Part shown: positions 1-8,216 of the stretch, in pieces
Layout: each line of letters begins with the position of its first letter
Numbering within the stretch: the stretch's first letter is position 1
Source of the DNA: Desulfobulbus oralis
Lineage (GTDB): Bacteria; Desulfobacterota; Desulfobulbia; Desulfobulbales; Desulfobulbaceae
DNA: 64,000 bases
Assembly: GCF_002952055.1 (NCBI RefSeq)
Contig: NZ_CP021255.1
Coordinates: forward strand, 248,001 to 312,000
Direction of reading: 5' to 3'
Notes under the pieces: generated by a model
The model's database searches: none
The model's input: only the letters and a program-made list of their open reading frames with translations
Told to the model about the DNA's origin: nothing
Made by a program: the position numbers and the translations under genes

Positions 1-863
1 AGAATGTACTGCTCGTTGTACTCAGCATCCGCAACAGCCTGCTGCGGCGACATCAGCAACGCCCCGCTCTCCGTCTCCACCGCAAAGACCTCCAGCCCCG
101 TCCTGGCCCTGAGAATCTCGTTGTTCGCCACAAACCAGTCCACACGCGTATACACCGTGCCAAACACATCCACCGTGATGTACACATCCACCTCGGCCTC
201 AGACGGCGCCACCACCTGCACCCCCTCCAGGAACAGATAGGTCTGCACAATCGCCGTCAGAAACTGCAGATCCTCCGTGTTGAACTCCTCCGAGTTGTGA
301 TACGCTCCCAGTCCCTCGTACTGCAGCCCCAACTGCGCCTGCGCCGCACCGCCCCGCGTGACCGCGCGCTTCTCGCTGGGCGACGCCAGCAGACTCGAGC
401 TCGTCGTGGTCTGGGTGCCATGCGTCCGGGTGCTGCTGCCGGAAGACAGGCCCCCGCTGTTCTCCGTAGTCGAACTGCTGCTCGATGTCGTGGTCGAACT
501 GCTCTCGTAGCGCGGGTAAATATACGTTTCCTTCACCTGCGGCTGCTGCTGGTAATACCCGTGCAACTGCGAGACAATGGAAAAGCGCCCCCCAGTCAGG
601 TTCCCGGCCCCGGTGTCGCCCATGGCGTTCACATAGATGTTCACCTTCCGCCCCCGGATCGCCCCAAGATCGATCTGCCTGATCGCCGTCCGCGTGGCCG
701 CCGCAACCAGCTCCTGCTCGATGGCAAAGCGCTTGCCCCCGCCATGACCGGGTATGCCCGTCAGGGCCGCACAGCCGGAGAGCTGCAGCACACAGAACAA
801 AACAGAAAGCAAACCAAAACACCACGGCAGACCACGCCTGCCCGGAAAAACCGACTTTTTCAT
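1..863 (-). CDS. Secreted lipoprotein at the end of the type I secretion locus (3' end outside window)
   Basis: The reading frame is open from an ATG at 863 to the window edge, so at least 287 residues are seen and the C-terminus is missing. It begins with a basic, hydrophobic signal peptide and a lipobox Leu-Ser-Gly-Cys with Cys31, so it should be a lipid-anchored envelope protein. After about residue 130 there is a Ser/Thr-rich low-complexity stretch. The start codon overlaps the stop of the upstream HlyD-type gene by one base (TGATG), which indicates translational coupling and a role with the exporter. It is not a TolC-like protein by appearance. I do not recognise the family; function in export or surface retention of the RTX protein is inference from position. 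Confidence 0.72.
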   Translation of the reverse strand, partial: MKKSVFPGRRGLPWCFGLLSVLFCVLQLSGCAALTGIPGHGGGKRFAIEQELVAAATRTAIRQIDLGAIRGRKVNIYVNAMGDTGAGNLTGGRFSIVSQLHGYYQQQPQVKETYIYPRYESSSTTTSSSSSTTENSGGLSSGSSTRTHGTQTTTSSSLLASPSEKRAVTRGGAAQAQLGLQYEGLGAYHNSEEFNTEDLQFLTAIVQTYLFLEGVQVVAPSEAEVDVYITVDVFGTVYTRVDWFVANNEILRARTGLEVFAVETESGALLMSPQQAVADAEYNEQYI

Positions 864-2221
864 CACGGCTCGCGCAGCCCCTCGTCCAAAGCCCGGATAA
901 CGGGATAGAGAAAATACGAAATCACTGAGCGCGTCCCCACCTTGATCTCCGCACGCAGCTTCATCCCCGGCAGCAGACGAAAGCCTGCCGGAACCTTTTG
1001 CAATTTGCTGTCCAGCAGGGTGATCCGGCAGCGGTAAAAGGCCGCGCCCCCAGCCGGGTGGGCTTCTTCTCCCTTAAGCAGCTCTTCCCCAGAAGCACGG
1101 GCAAAGGCGTTTTCGCTGATCACCCGCACCGCTCCGGGCAGAACCCCATGCCGCTGAAAGGGAAAGGCATCGAGCTTGATCCGCGCCGTATCACCCTCCC
1201 TGATCCGGCCAATGTCTCTGGACGCCACCTCCACCTCCGCCTCCAGCACCGTGCCCCGCGGCACCAGCACCATGAACGGCTCGGCCTGCTGAATCACCGA
1301 ACCCACCGAGCGCTCCGCCGCCTGCAGCACCACCCCACGGGCCGGGGCCCTCAGCTCGATCAGCTCATGCATCCGACGCGCCTTGTGCAGCTCCTCCTCA
1401 ACCCGGTTGTGCTCACGCCGCAACTCCACCGCCTGTTCCAGAAGATCAGCCTGACGCTCCTCCACAAAACGCCGCCACTCCGAACGAGCCTCCTTCAGCT
1501 CCTGCCGGGTCACCTCGGCCTCGGCACGCAGGTTGCCCAGCACATTCTCCACCTCGACCCGCGCCTTCCTGGCCTCGATCAGACGAAGCCGCCTCTGCGT
1601 CTCATCCTCCCCCTTCAGCCGACGCGCCGCTGTGCCCTCCATGTCCCGCAGCACCTTGCCCTGTCGCTCCTGACCCGCCTGCTGAACCCCATTCTGGGCC
1701 AGTTTCGCCTCCAGCGCCGCCACCTTGTCCGCATTCAGACGCCGCGTCTCCGCCACCACCTGCCGCCGCTGCCTCAGCACCTGCTCCTGCAGAAGACCGT
1801 CCCCCGCCTCCTCCGGTCTGGCCCGGAAATCCCCGCCCCCAAGCTCCGCCTCTATCCGCCTGAGCTGCGCCGCCAGAGCATGGGCCTGCTTCTCCAACTG
1901 CCCCAGATCCGCACTGGCAAAGGTCGCATCCAGGGTCGCCAGCAACTGCCCCGCCTCCACCGCATCCCCCACTCTGGCCTCGATGCTCCGGATCACCGCC
2001 GTATTCAGCGGCTGCACCACAATGGCAGGCGCGCTGGTGATCAGCTCCCCCTCTGCCACCACGATCCGGTCAACCCGGAACACTATCGCCCCCACAACCA
2101 GCGCCACTATCGCCGCCAGAATCACGTACAGCACCCAGCGCGCCCCGCCCGGAACACCGCCTGCCTCGATCGCCGCCGCATCCGGCTGATACTCCAGAAG
2201 CTCACGATCCAGATTGCCCAT
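863..2221 (-). CDS. HlyD-family periplasmic adaptor of a type I secretion system
   Basis: This 452-residue protein has a short cytosolic N-terminus, one membrane segment at about residues 29-50, a lipoyl-like half domain, a long alpha-helical hairpin rich in Glu, Arg, Leu and Ala (about 110-290), and a C-terminal beta-barrel region, the layout of HlyD/LapC adaptors that bridge an inner-membrane ABC exporter to TolC. I chose the ATG at 2221 because AGGAGG lies eight bases before it; an ATG at 2260 or 2227 is possible. It is followed by a coupled lipoprotein gene and preceded, beyond an opposite-strand toxin-antitoxin pair, by the ABC exporter gene. No outer-membrane TolC gene is visible in the window. 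Confidence 0.92.
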   Translation of the reverse strand: MGNLDRELLEYQPDAAAIEAGGVPGGARWVLYVILAAIVALVVGAIVFRVDRIVVAEGELITSAPAIVVQPLNTAVIRSIEARVGDAVEAGQLLATLDATFASADLGQLEKQAHALAAQLRRIEAELGGGDFRARPEEAGDGLLQEQVLRQRRQVVAETRRLNADKVAALEAKLAQNGVQQAGQERQGKVLRDMEGTAARRLKGEDETQRRLRLIEARKARVEVENVLGNLRAEAEVTRQELKEARSEWRRFVEERQADLLEQAVELRREHNRVEEELHKARRMHELIELRAPARGVVLQAAERSVGSVIQQAEPFMVLVPRGTVLEAEVEVASRDIGRIREGDTARIKLDAFPFQRHGVLPGAVRVISENAFARASGEELLKGEEAHPAGGAAFYRCRITLLDSKLQKVPAGFRLLPGMKLRAEIKVGTRSVISYFLYPVIRALDEGLREP

Positions 2222-2352
2222 CCCCATCTCCTCCTGTTCACCGGGCTGCTCGAGCGGCAAACCTTTCCCGGGCTGCAGCCCATAAAATCCCTTGACGCCA
2301 TAATGTTAAAACGCCACATTGCTCAGATGAATGCGAACAAGGAGGCATTATC

Positions 2353-2586
2353 ATGAGCGAATTGTCCAGGCGTTCCACCATCTACTTCGAAGCCCGGCTC
2401 CATGCTGCCCTGAAGCTCAAAGCCATCCACTCCAACCGCAGCCTGTCCGATCTTGTCAACGATGCCGTGCGTCAGGCCCTGGCCGAAGATCAGGCCGATC
2501 TGGCCGCCTTTGGCGAGCGAAGCGCAGAACCAACCATGAGCTATCAGGAACTGTTGCAGGATCTGAAACGGCATGGCCAGATATGA
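2353..2586 (+). CDS. Ribbon-helix-helix antitoxin
   Basis: A 77-residue protein with an N-terminal ribbon-helix-helix pattern: a short beta strand (RRSTIYF) followed by two helices (HAALKLKAIH and LSDLVNDAVRQAL). Such proteins bind DNA as dimers and neutralise a partner toxin through the C-terminal tail. AAGGAGG at 2339-2345 gives a good ribosome binding site. The gene overlaps the next one by 14 bases, the standard layout of a RelBE/ParDE operon with autoregulation by the antitoxin. The pair lies on the plus strand between two minus-strand secretion genes. Confidence 0.85.
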   Translation: MSELSRRSTIYFEARLHAALKLKAIHSNRSLSDLVNDAVRQALAEDQADLAAFGERSAEPTMSYQELLQDLKRHGQI

Positions 2587-2836
2587 ACTCAGGTTCAGAC
2601 AATCGGTTGCCAGGGATCTGCGCCGACTGCCCAAACAGGATCTGGCTCTCCTGCTCCGGCGTATTGCATCCCTGGCCGACAATCCCCGCCCTGCGGGGTA
2701 CGAAAAGCTGAGCAATCAGGCCTGGTACCGCGTCCGCCAGGGAGTTTACCGCATTGTGTACGAAATCCAGGATCAGGCTCTGCTGGTGACGGTGGTTAAA
2801 ATCGGGCATCGCCGCGAAGTCTACAGAAAACGCTGA
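2573..2836 (+). CDS. RelE/ParE-type toxin
   Basis: An 87-residue basic protein with the RelE/ParE fold signature: N-terminal YELRFRQSVARDLRRLP helix, central LADNPRPAGYEKL loop, then YRVRQGVYRIVYEI strands and a C-terminal VVKIGHRREVY. RelE members cut mRNA on the ribosome and ParE members poison gyrase; the sequence read here does not decide between them, although the C-terminal His-Arg and Tyr are RelE-like. It overlaps its antitoxin gene and ends 27 bases from the convergent exporter gene. Confidence 0.87.
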   Translation: MARYELRFRQSVARDLRRLPKQDLALLLRRIASLADNPRPAGYEKLSNQAWYRVRQGVYRIVYEIQDQALLVTVVKIGHRREVYRKR

Positions 2837-2862
2837 CCATGCGGTTTTCCCGGGGCAGCGCC

Positions 2863-5406
2863 CTACAGCTCCATCTGCTGATGCCAGAGCTTGCTGTACA
2901 GCGCGCAGTCCCCGAGCAGGGCACTGTGCGGGCCATGGCCCACCACAGTACCCCGATCCAGCACGATGATGCTGTCCGCTTCCTTCAGCATGGAGAGCCG
3001 GTGCGAGACCACCAGCACCGTCCGGTTCCTGGCAATGTCCTTCAGGTTGGCCCGCACAATCGCCTCGCTCTCCGGATCCAAAGCGCTCGTGGCCTCGTCC
3101 AGAATCAGTATCTCCGGCTGGGTCAAAAGCGCCCGCGCAATCGCCAGACGCTGGCGCTGCCCGCCCGACAGATTCTTCGCCCCCTCCTCCAAAAGCGTGT
3201 CGTAGCCCTGGGGCAGATTCACGATGAACTCGTCCGCTCCGGCCAGAATCGCCGCATGGATGATCGCCTCCCGGGTGGCCGCCGACTGCCCGGCACGGAT
3301 GTTCTCCGCCACTGTCGCCCGAAACAGAAAATTCTCCTGCAGCACCACCCCCATGTGCTGCCGGAGATGCGCGGTGTCCAGCTCGTTCAGATAGCACTGG
3401 TTGATCCGGATCGTGCCGGTGGACGGAAAATACACCTTCTGCAGCATCCGGGTGAGCGTGGTCTTGCCCGAACCGCTCGGCCCCACGATCCCCAGCATGC
3501 TGCCCGCAGGAATCACAAGCGAAATCTCCTGCAAGGCCACGGGCAGGTCCGGCCCATAGCGGAAGCTCACCCGCTCGAACTGGATGTCGCCCATGAGCGA
3601 GGGCCTGGCCCCGTGCCGATCCGCCCCCCACTCCTCGCGCGCGTTCATCACCACCCCCAGCTTCTCCACCGAAAGCGCCGCCTCCTGGTACTGGTGGATC
3701 AGACCCACCAGACGCACCAGGGGCGAGGTCACCCGGCCCGCCAGCATCTGAAAGGCAATCAGCGCACCCACGCTCAGGCTGCCGTCAAAAACCAGACCAG
3801 CGCCCACCCAGATCAGGATCACCGTCATCATCCGCTCCAGAAACTGGGTCAGGCTGCGGGCGGTAATCGAGATCCTGCCCACCCTGAACTGCATGCTCAC
3901 CGCAGCCGCCACCTTCTGCTCCCACTGGCCCCGCAGCAGCGGCTCGATCGCCATGGCCTTGACCGTCGCAATCCCGTGAATCGTTTCCACCAGCATGGCC
4001 TGACGCTTCGACTCCGCCTCATAAAGCGCATCCAGACGCCGCCTGAAGGGCCGGATCAAAAGCCCAATCACCAGGGTGATCAGAGCGGTGATCACCAGCA
4101 CAATCCCAGTCAGTCTGACGCTGTAGAAAAACAGAAAGGGCAGAAACACAAAGAGCGAGCTGGCCTCCAGCAGGGTCAGAAACACGCTGCCCGAGAGAAA
4201 CTGCCGGATCTTCGCCGTCTGCTGCATGTGCTGGGTCAGCACGCCCGCGGTGATGTGCTCGAAAAAGTCCAGCGGCAGATGCAAAAGGTGCCGGAAGGTG
4301 CGGGCCGTCACCCGCAGATCGATCTTGTTGGTGGCGTGCAGCAGCAGGTAGTCCCTGAGAAAATCCAGGCAGGCGTTCACCAGCAGCGCCACGCTCATGC
4401 CTATCCCCAGCACCTGCAGCGTGGTGAAGGCCTGGTTCACCAGCACCTTGTCGATCACTATCTGAAAAAACAGGGGCGTCACCAGGGCAATCAGGTTGAT
4501 GAAGAGCACCGACAGCCCCACATCGAAAAACGTCGCTTTCTGACGCAGAAACTCCGGAATGAACCAGCGCAGGGAAAAGGGCTGCTCCTCGTCGCCCAGC
4601 CGGTACACCCGCTTGAACAGGCAGAGTTCCCCTCCCCAGAGCGCGGAGAACGCCTCTTCCCCCATGCGCAGGTGCCCCTCCCTGCTCAAGGGATCGTACA
4701 GGCCAAGCAGCGGCTTTCCTGCCCTGTCCCTGCCCAGACCCGTCAGCACCACATGACGGCCGTTTTTCAGACGCGCCAGAACCGGAAAGGCCTTGCCCAG
4801 TCTGGCCAGATCCCGCCAGGACGCGCGCAGGCTCCGCGCCCGCAGGCCAAGGTCCCTGGCCATGCGCAGCAGGGTTTTTTCAGGTATCTCCCGCCGGCTC
4901 AAGCCATATTCGTGGACCAGACGATCCCGGCTCAGCTCGATTTTGTGCTCCCCGGCAATCAGAACAAAGCAGATCAGGGCGGTGTTGACCTGTTCAAAAA
5001 AGAGCATGCCGCCTGTCCAGAGCTGACCGAACGCTTCCAGACCTGTCTGCTCTTCCTGGGCCCCAGGGCTCATGAGAGACAGCCGGGCCCTGCTCTGGTT
5101 CATGCCGACAAGAACCTGATAGCTGCCGTTCTTCAGCTCCACAATCACCGGCAGACGACCGGCCAGTCCCGCCAACTGCTCCTGGTTCAGCCGGGCCACC
5201 TGGGGCCGCAGGCCAGAGAGACGCGCCAGTTCCAGCACCTGCTGAAACAGCTGTTTACAGCCTGCTGCTCCCGCCGGTTCATGAAGCGCGGAGAGCGCCG
5301 CCTCGAACCCCGCTTCATCCAGGGTCTTCGCCAGATACTGGCAGCAGGCCAGAAGGCCGCTCTGCCCGCCCTGGACGGCAGCCTGATCAAAACCGGCGGA
5401 TTCCAA
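2863..5406 (-). CDS. Type I secretion ABC exporter with two degenerate C39-like domains
   Basis: This peptidase-like/ABC fusion should export the neighbouring RTX protein through an HlyD-TolC channel. Two successive C39-like domains (roughly the first 115 and next 150 residues) lack the catalytic Cys, as in HlyB, where the domain holds the unfolded substrate instead of cutting it. A six-helix membrane domain follows, then an ATPase with Walker A GPSGSGKTT, signature LSGGQRQRLAIARAL, Walker B LILDEATSALD and H-loop SHRLS. The start is uncertain. An in-frame ATG at 5535 lies against the terminator-like hairpin after the RTX gene, so I prefer the TTG at 5406, seven bases after a G-rich run. A 436 bp copy of its membrane-domain region occurs at 12901-13336. 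Confidence 0.9.
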   Translation of the reverse strand: MESAGFDQAAVQGGQSGLLACCQYLAKTLDEAGFEAALSALHEPAGAAGCKQLFQQVLELARLSGLRPQVARLNQEQLAGLAGRLPVIVELKNGSYQVLVGMNQSRARLSLMSPGAQEEQTGLEAFGQLWTGGMLFFEQVNTALICFVLIAGEHKIELSRDRLVHEYGLSRREIPEKTLLRMARDLGLRARSLRASWRDLARLGKAFPVLARLKNGRHVVLTGLGRDRAGKPLLGLYDPLSREGHLRMGEEAFSALWGGELCLFKRVYRLGDEEQPFSLRWFIPEFLRQKATFFDVGLSVLFINLIALVTPLFFQIVIDKVLVNQAFTTLQVLGIGMSVALLVNACLDFLRDYLLLHATNKIDLRVTARTFRHLLHLPLDFFEHITAGVLTQHMQQTAKIRQFLSGSVFLTLLEASSLFVFLPFLFFYSVRLTGIVLVITALITLVIGLLIRPFRRRLDALYEAESKRQAMLVETIHGIATVKAMAIEPLLRGQWEQKVAAAVSMQFRVGRISITARSLTQFLERMMTVILIWVGAGLVFDGSLSVGALIAFQMLAGRVTSPLVRLVGLIHQYQEAALSVEKLGVVMNAREEWGADRHGARPSLMGDIQFERVSFRYGPDLPVALQEISLVIPAGSMLGIVGPSGSGKTTLTRMLQKVYFPSTGTIRINQCYLNELDTAHLRQHMGVVLQENFLFRATVAENIRAGQSAATREAIIHAAILAGADEFIVNLPQGYDTLLEEGAKNLSGGQRQRLAIARALLTQPEILILDEATSALDPESEAIVRANLKDIARNRTVLVVSHRLSMLKEADSIIVLDRGTVVGHGPHSALLGDCALYSKLWHQQMEL

Positions 5407-5500
5407 TGCCGCACCCCCTGGGGTGTTGAGGATGAAAAGGACGCCATGGCACGCCGGCACAGACCCGAGCGCCCGGCACCCATGCCGCCATGGACAGAAA

Positions 5501-5532
5501 GCCCTGCCCCCACAGGAGCGTGGAGGCAGGGC
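5501..5532 (-). terminator. Hairpin between RTX gene and exporter gene
   Basis: GCCCTGCC at 5501-5508 pairs with GGCAGGGC at 5525-5532, with an inner CCAC/GTGG pairing. On the minus strand it is followed by TTTCTGT, a weak U run. It lies about 90 bases after the RTX stop codon and may attenuate transcription into the exporter gene. Confidence 0.45.
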
Positions 5533-5624
5533 CATTGTACAGAAAATCCAGGAGCATGCAAAGACCTGGAATCCGGTTCAGTGCAAGTTCATGGGCGGCT
5601 CCGCTCCGCCCTGTGGCCGGCCGC

Positions 5625-8216
5625 CTATTTCACCACGAAGAAGTCGCTGGCCTTGAGTTCCGGCCTGCTATCCAGCCGGGCAAACTGGATCGCAGCTCCT
5701 GCTCCGGTGCCGTCCGGATCGTACAGAAGCGCCCCTGTCGTGGTGTTGTAGAGGATGCAGTCCCGGTCATCCAGGGCAGAGCCTGTGGCATTGGCCACAA
5801 AAAGGCTGTCTGCAAGCGGGCCCGCTTCAGAAAGGGCCGTGAACACCGACCGGCTCAGATGCAGCTTGTCTTCGCCCGGCTTGAAGTCCGTAATCCGGTC
5901 TACATTGTTCGTTTCGTCCAGCGCATCCCTGAACAGAAAAACGTCTGCCCCGCTGCCACCCGTCAGAACCGTACTTTTGGAGCCGCCGGAAAGGATGTCT
6001 CCAAGCCCCTCGTTGCCCTGCAGGTAACCGCCGTTCGCGGCGCTCACCGCCTTCTGCGCCAGCAGCTCCTGCCAGCTCAGGCTCTTGCCGTCCGCAAAGG
6101 CAAACACATCCACACGCCTGTCCGCATAGCTCGGATAGTACCAGTACTCCAGTTTCACACTCTGCCCGCTCTCGCCAATCCGGATGATCAGATCATAGCC
6201 CGATTTCTCCAGACTGATGTCGGAAAGCCCGATCCCCTCCCCAAAGCGCAGCGTGTCCGTACTCTTCTCATCCCCATCCAGCTCGATCACCGTCTCCCCG
6301 CTCCCCGCCTGGATCAGATACTCGTCCGAGCCCGCCCCGCCTCTCATCCGCGTAGTCGCCGCACTCCCGCTCTGGTTGACCAGCAGATCGTCACCTTCTT
6401 CCCCGTACAGATACGATTTTGTGGCGGCCGCATTGGTGAAGAGCTGGTCGTCATCCCTGCCACCATACAGAGACGCAGTCTGGGACAACCCCGCATAGAG
6501 GCGATCCCGCCCGCCAAGGCCCCGCAGCGTTTCAGTGCTCCCGGCTTTGGCAACAGTGCTGCCTCGCAGCACATCATCCACCCCCTCATTGCCGTCCAGC
6601 TGTCCGCCTTCCATGGCCAGAGTCACCGCCTTCTGCGCCAGCAGCTCCTGCCAGCTCAGGCTCCTGCCGTCCGCAAAGGCAAACACATCCACACGCCTGT
6701 CCGCATGGACGTAGTACCAGTCCGCCAGTTTCACACTCTGCCCGCCTTCGCCAACCCGGATGATCAGATCATAGCCCGATTTCTCCAGACTGATGTCGGA
6801 AAGCCCGATCCCCTCCCCAAAGCGCAGCGTGTCCGTGCTCTTCTCATCCCCATCCAGATCGATCACCGTCTCCCCGCTCCCCGCCTGGATCAGATACTCG
6901 TCCGAGCCCGCCCCGCCTCTCATCCGCGTAGTCGCCGCACTCCCGCTCTGGTTGACCAGCAGATCGTCGCCCTCCTCCCCGTACAGATACGATTTTGTGG
7001 CAGCCGCATTGGTGAAGAGCTGGTCGTCATCCCTGCCACCATACAGAGACGCGGTCGAAGACAACCCCGCATAGAGGCGATCCCGCCCGCCAAGACCCCG
7101 CAGCGTTTCAGTGCTCCCGGCTTTGGCAACAGTGCTGCCTCGCAGCACATCATCCACCCCCTCATTGCCGTCCAGCTGTCCGCCTTCCATGGCCAGACTC
7201 ACCGCCTTCTGCGCCAGCAGCTCCTGCCAGCTCAGGCTCCTGCCGTCCGCAAAGGCAAACACATCCACACGCCTGTCCGCATGGACGTAGTACCAGTCCG
7301 CCAGTTTCACACTCTGCCCGCCTTCGCCAACCCGGATGATCAGATCATAGCCCGATTTCTCCAGACTGATGTCGGAAAGCCCGATCCCCTCGCCAAAGCG
7401 CAGCGTGTCCGTGCTCTTCTCATCCCCATCCAGATCGATCACCGTCTCCCCGCTCCCCGCCTGGATCAGATACTCGTCCGAGCCCGCCCCGCCTCTCATC
7501 TGCGTAGTCGCCGCACTCCCGCTCTGGTTGACCAGCAGATCGTCGCCCTCCTCCCCGTACAAATACGATTTTGTGGCGGCCGCATTGGTGAAGAGCTGGT
7601 CGTCATCCCTGCCACCATACAGAGACGCAGTCGAAGACAACCCGGCATAGAGGCGATCCCCCCCGCCAAGGCCCCGCAGCGTTTCAGTGCTCCCGGCTTT
7701 GGCAACAGTGCTGCCCCGCAGCACATCATCCACCCCCTCATTGCCGTCCAGCTGTCCGCCTTCCGTGGCCAGAGTCACCGCCTTCTGCGCCAGCAGTTCC
7801 TGCCAGCTCAGGCTCCTGCCGTCCGCAAAGGCAAACACATCCACACGCCTGTCCGCATTGACGTAGTACCAGTCCGCCAGTTTCACACTCTGCCCGCTTT
7901 CACCAACCCGGATGATCAGATCATAGCCCGATTTCTCCAGACGGATGTCGGAAAGCCCGATCCCCGCCCCAAAGCGCAGCGTGTCCGTGCTCTTCTCATC
8001 CCCATCCAGATCGATCACCGTCTCCCCGCTCCCCGCCTGGATCAGATACTCGTCCGAGCCCGCCCCGCCTCTCATCTGCGTAGTCGCCGCACTCCCGCTC
8101 TGGTTGACCAGCAGATCGTCGCCTTCCTCCCCGTACAAATACGATTTTGTGGCGGCCGCATTGGTGAAGAGCTGGTCGTCATCCCTGCCACCATACAGAG
8201 ACGCAGTCGAAGACAA
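5625..8216 (-). CDS. RTX protein, C-terminal part after a frameshift
   Basis: This is the continuation of the RTX gene whose 5' part lies at 8072-11710; the two frames join at a run of six C (plus strand) at 8234-8239. The 863 residues contain four repeat copies of about 192 residues. Each has RTX-like glycine/aspartate motifs (YGGRDDDQL, GEEGDDLL, GGAGSDEYL) followed by a haemolysin-associated module around RFGEGIGLSDI and WQELLAQKAV. The C-terminus (FARLDSRPELKASDFFVVK) is the uncleaved secretion signal typical of type I substrates. With the frame restored the whole protein would be about 2028 residues. As it stands this part has no good start or ribosome binding site, so it is probably made only if the frame is corrected. 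Confidence 0.8.
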   Translation of the reverse strand: MSSTASLYGGRDDDQLFTNAAATKSYLYGEEGDDLLVNQSGSAATTQMRGGAGSDEYLIQAGSGETVIDLDGDEKSTDTLRFGAGIGLSDIRLEKSGYDLIIRVGESGQSVKLADWYYVNADRRVDVFAFADGRSLSWQELLAQKAVTLATEGGQLDGNEGVDDVLRGSTVAKAGSTETLRGLGGGDRLYAGLSSTASLYGGRDDDQLFTNAAATKSYLYGEEGDDLLVNQSGSAATTQMRGGAGSDEYLIQAGSGETVIDLDGDEKSTDTLRFGEGIGLSDISLEKSGYDLIIRVGEGGQSVKLADWYYVHADRRVDVFAFADGRSLSWQELLAQKAVSLAMEGGQLDGNEGVDDVLRGSTVAKAGSTETLRGLGGRDRLYAGLSSTASLYGGRDDDQLFTNAAATKSYLYGEEGDDLLVNQSGSAATTRMRGGAGSDEYLIQAGSGETVIDLDGDEKSTDTLRFGEGIGLSDISLEKSGYDLIIRVGEGGQSVKLADWYYVHADRRVDVFAFADGRSLSWQELLAQKAVTLAMEGGQLDGNEGVDDVLRGSTVAKAGSTETLRGLGGRDRLYAGLSQTASLYGGRDDDQLFTNAAATKSYLYGEEGDDLLVNQSGSAATTRMRGGAGSDEYLIQAGSGETVIELDGDEKSTDTLRFGEGIGLSDISLEKSGYDLIIRIGESGQSVKLEYWYYPSYADRRVDVFAFADGKSLSWQELLAQKAVSAANGGYLQGNEGLGDILSGGSKSTVLTGGSGADVFLFRDALDETNNVDRITDFKPGEDKLHLSRSVFTALSEAGPLADSLFVANATGSALDDRDCILYNTTTGALLYDPDGTGAGAAIQFARLDSRPELKASDFFVVK

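Noticed and set aside
2839..5751. 970-codon plus-strand open frame
   Set aside because: It lies antisense to the exporter gene; its Arg/His/Pro/Gln-rich product has no domain pattern and is a by-product of high GC.
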